Assembly (NCBI GenBank): GCA_018105865.1
Contig: CM030832.1
Coordinates: 14,102,919-14,166,918 of the forward strand
Reading direction: 5' to 3'
DNA: 64,000 bases
Origin: Metaphire vulgaris
Taxonomy: Eukaryota > Annelida > Clitellata > Crassiclitellata > Megascolecidae
The notes under the pieces are model-generated. The model was not told where the DNA came from. It ran no database searches and saw only the letters and a program-made list of their open reading frames with translations. Both the position numbers and the translations under genes were made by a program. The first letter of the stretch is position 1, and every line of letters begins with the position of its first letter. This document shows, piece by piece, positions 62,056-64,000 of this stretch.

Positions 62056-64000
62056 TAATTCTTTTTACGTTTGATTATATAAATATTTAATACTTCTGAT
62101 GAAAATTGTGGCACTCACATGCTCGATTTATCTGTTTCTCTGCAACTTCATTCCATTAGAAAAGTTTTTCACTAATTAATTAAATTTGGTCTGTAACTCG
62201 ACTTGTTTGAAGCTGCTTCCAATCGTCTAACGGTCTGTCTGGGCGTTCGTATTTTAAGACATCATAAGCCAGACGCGTCTTATTTTTTGCATCTATTTTA
62301 ATTCTCATTTGCCCTAAAGTTAATAGCCGCAATGACGATTCACTCAATATAAATCACAATATTCTATTAATGTACCGCGGACGTGACATGTGACGTCTGT
62401 CTCGTACACTGTATATATTTAGTCAGTCAGTATTAACGCACAGTTAGTTGTTCGCCAGGACATGTCAATCTGATTCCTTAGTCTTTCGATGTTTAATAAA
62501 TTGTCTTCAGTACTGCCGTGACGATATTAGAGAGAAAATAGAGAGAACTTTAAGTCATAGATGTAATAAACGTTTTTTACGTGTTTTAACGTTCCTTACT
62601 TTTGCTAACGTTTTTTATAAGAAAAAATGTCGGCAAAATAAAAACACAGATTTTCCGAATCTAGCTACAACTAGCTAATTAATTAGCTTTCTGCCGTTTA
62701 GCTATAGAGTATAGTCAATTGCCTATTAGCAGGTCATGCAGCTTTACTTACTTACAACATAAAGTAAGCAATTTATGCCAGTATTATTGCTGTTTATTTA
62801 ATTTCACTGTCGTTTTGCACAGTGTGACTTGATTGGTAATTCCCCGTGGATGGGTAAGGAACATTCCATAATCTCACTCAGATAAACGTCTGTAAGGTTT
62901 TTTATTTTTGCGACGTTTTTTACGCTTTTAACGTTTTTGATATTATTTTTCCAACGTTTTCAATCTATGCTTTAAATATGGGTAAATTTCTTCATTTCCA
63001 CGTTCAATTCGAATCAGGCAGAATTATAGGACGAACAGAATGATTATTATTTTAAAATGAATTAAAAGACCGGAGAATCGAGAAAAAATAATTATACTAT
63101 GAGGCTGAAACACATTCCGCAAAGAGGCGAAAACTCTTAAGATGGCGCAAATCTTTAATCTGTATATCTACAGACCTACTGATCTATGCCACTTGCTGCT
63201 GCAGGTGATGATGATGATGACGATGATGCTGATGATGACAGTAAGAACGACGATGTAAATGAAAATGATAATGACGACGATCGTCGTAATCGTGATCATT
63301 CTTCACGATTTTTGTTTTAAGAATAATCGAGATCGTAGTTCTGTATTATTGTTGCCTCTGTTTTCGCGTGATTGAGATCGCGACAGTAGTGGAAGCAGTC
63401 GAAATTGAATCGGAAATGAGGGAACGAAAACGAGGCTCTGACGCCGAATCCAACAGGTGTCGCCGTCGCACGACATCAAAACCGCAGAAGTAACGCCTCT
63501 CCCGCTGCCGTATACGCGGAGAAACGCCAAAAACGTAATCCTGCCGCACGCGATTTCCACTGCAATAGCAAAGTTCGTGACCGGTAATACTAATGCAGAT
63601 GCTATGGGGCTAGGCGCTAATGGATAACTGTGTAGACGCAGCTTGTTTGACATTACGACAAATTTCCCATCAGAATTAAATATTTACACGCACGACGAAT
63701 TGCCGGAGGATGAAGAGAGGACAACTGCTCAGTGTTGAGGATGGCTGGCGATAATAGTTATAATAATGTCTAATCAATGTATGTGCTTAATTTTGTTTCT
63801 GCATATAAAGACTTTGAATTATTGGCAGACAGTAGACAAACACTGACGCACGTTGTGGGAGAGTGTGTCCCTGAATCGACTTTCCTGGAGGACACAGACG
63901 CTTACACCAGCCACGGGCTCAGCCTGATAGCGTTTCCTGTCTTTAGGAAGAACAGACGAAGAACACAAGAGCACAGATAGCTACTCTAAGATAAACCATG
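62056..64000. other. Non-coding stretch to window end
   Basis: No supported gene. GAT/GAC-rich sequence lies at 63200-63285. The minus-strand frame 63653-63303 (116 codons) and the frames at 62448 and 63777 match nothing I know and lack convincing splice or start signals. Confidence 0.5.

Noticed and set aside
63303..63653. 116-codon minus-strand frame
   Set aside because: No recognisable domain, start context or splice sites; left as non-coding.

Overview
This is a 64 kb piece of an invertebrate animal nuclear genome. It has spliced protein genes with GT-AG introns, many simple-sequence repeats and a dense set of degraded LINEs, SINEs, hAT, piggyBac-type, Harbinger-type, Merlin-type and Helitron elements. 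I see no bacterial operons, rRNA, tRNA gene or CRISPR. The RPS29, ERGIC3 and YTHDF homologs are clearly metazoan. The transposon mix and the frequent palindrome TAGGCCTA suggest a marine invertebrate, but I cannot name the phylum.

Four genes could be assembled exon by exon with consistent splice sites and reading phase. (1) ERGIC3, + strand, 13 coding exons, 11974-24500, about 389 aa. (2) A claudin/PMP22-like four-helix membrane protein, - strand, 3 exons, 31272-27154, 207 aa. (3) Ribosomal protein S29, + strand, 3 exons, 32048-37276, 56 aa. (4) A YTHDF-type m6A-mRNA reader, - strand, 5 coding exons, 51311-44032, 489 aa, followed by a probable long U-rich 3' UTR down to about 38.44 kb. The claudin-like gene and RPS29 are head to head across 775 bp. 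ERGIC3/claudin-like and RPS29/YTHDF are convergent pairs. These are ordinary cellular genes: ER-Golgi cargo traffic, cell-contact or membrane protein, 40S ribosome, mRNA decay/translation control. Nothing suggests that they form one pathway.

Layout: 0-11.8 kb is gene-free and repeat-filled (broken hAT transposase, a perfect 936-bp CTAT array, a LINE fragment, several hAT MITEs). 11.8-24.5 kb is ERGIC3, with a Helitron carrying a GC-rich minisatellite, two 81-bp piggyBac-type MITEs, SINE and LINE fragments and a hAT MITE in its introns. 24.5-27.1 kb is intergenic. 27.1-31.3 kb is the claudin-like gene with two hAT elements in introns. 32.0-37.4 kb is RPS29, whose first intron holds a LINE and a second, scrambled copy of it. 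38.4-51.4 kb is YTHDF; its intron 2 holds five different repeats, including a Merlin-like element only four bases inside a splice donor. 51.5-64 kb is gene-poor, with LINE fragments, a Foldback-like inverted-repeat element, more hAT MITEs and microsatellites.

The most unusual observations are: a 20-nt motif (GACAAGCAAAAAAGGTCATC) recurring inside MITEs whose terminal repeats differ; nine hAT-type elements with exact 8-bp target duplications in one window; the Merlin insertion next to a YTHDF splice donor; the Foldback-like element; the uninterrupted (CTAT)234 array; and a 32-nt microexon in ERGIC3.
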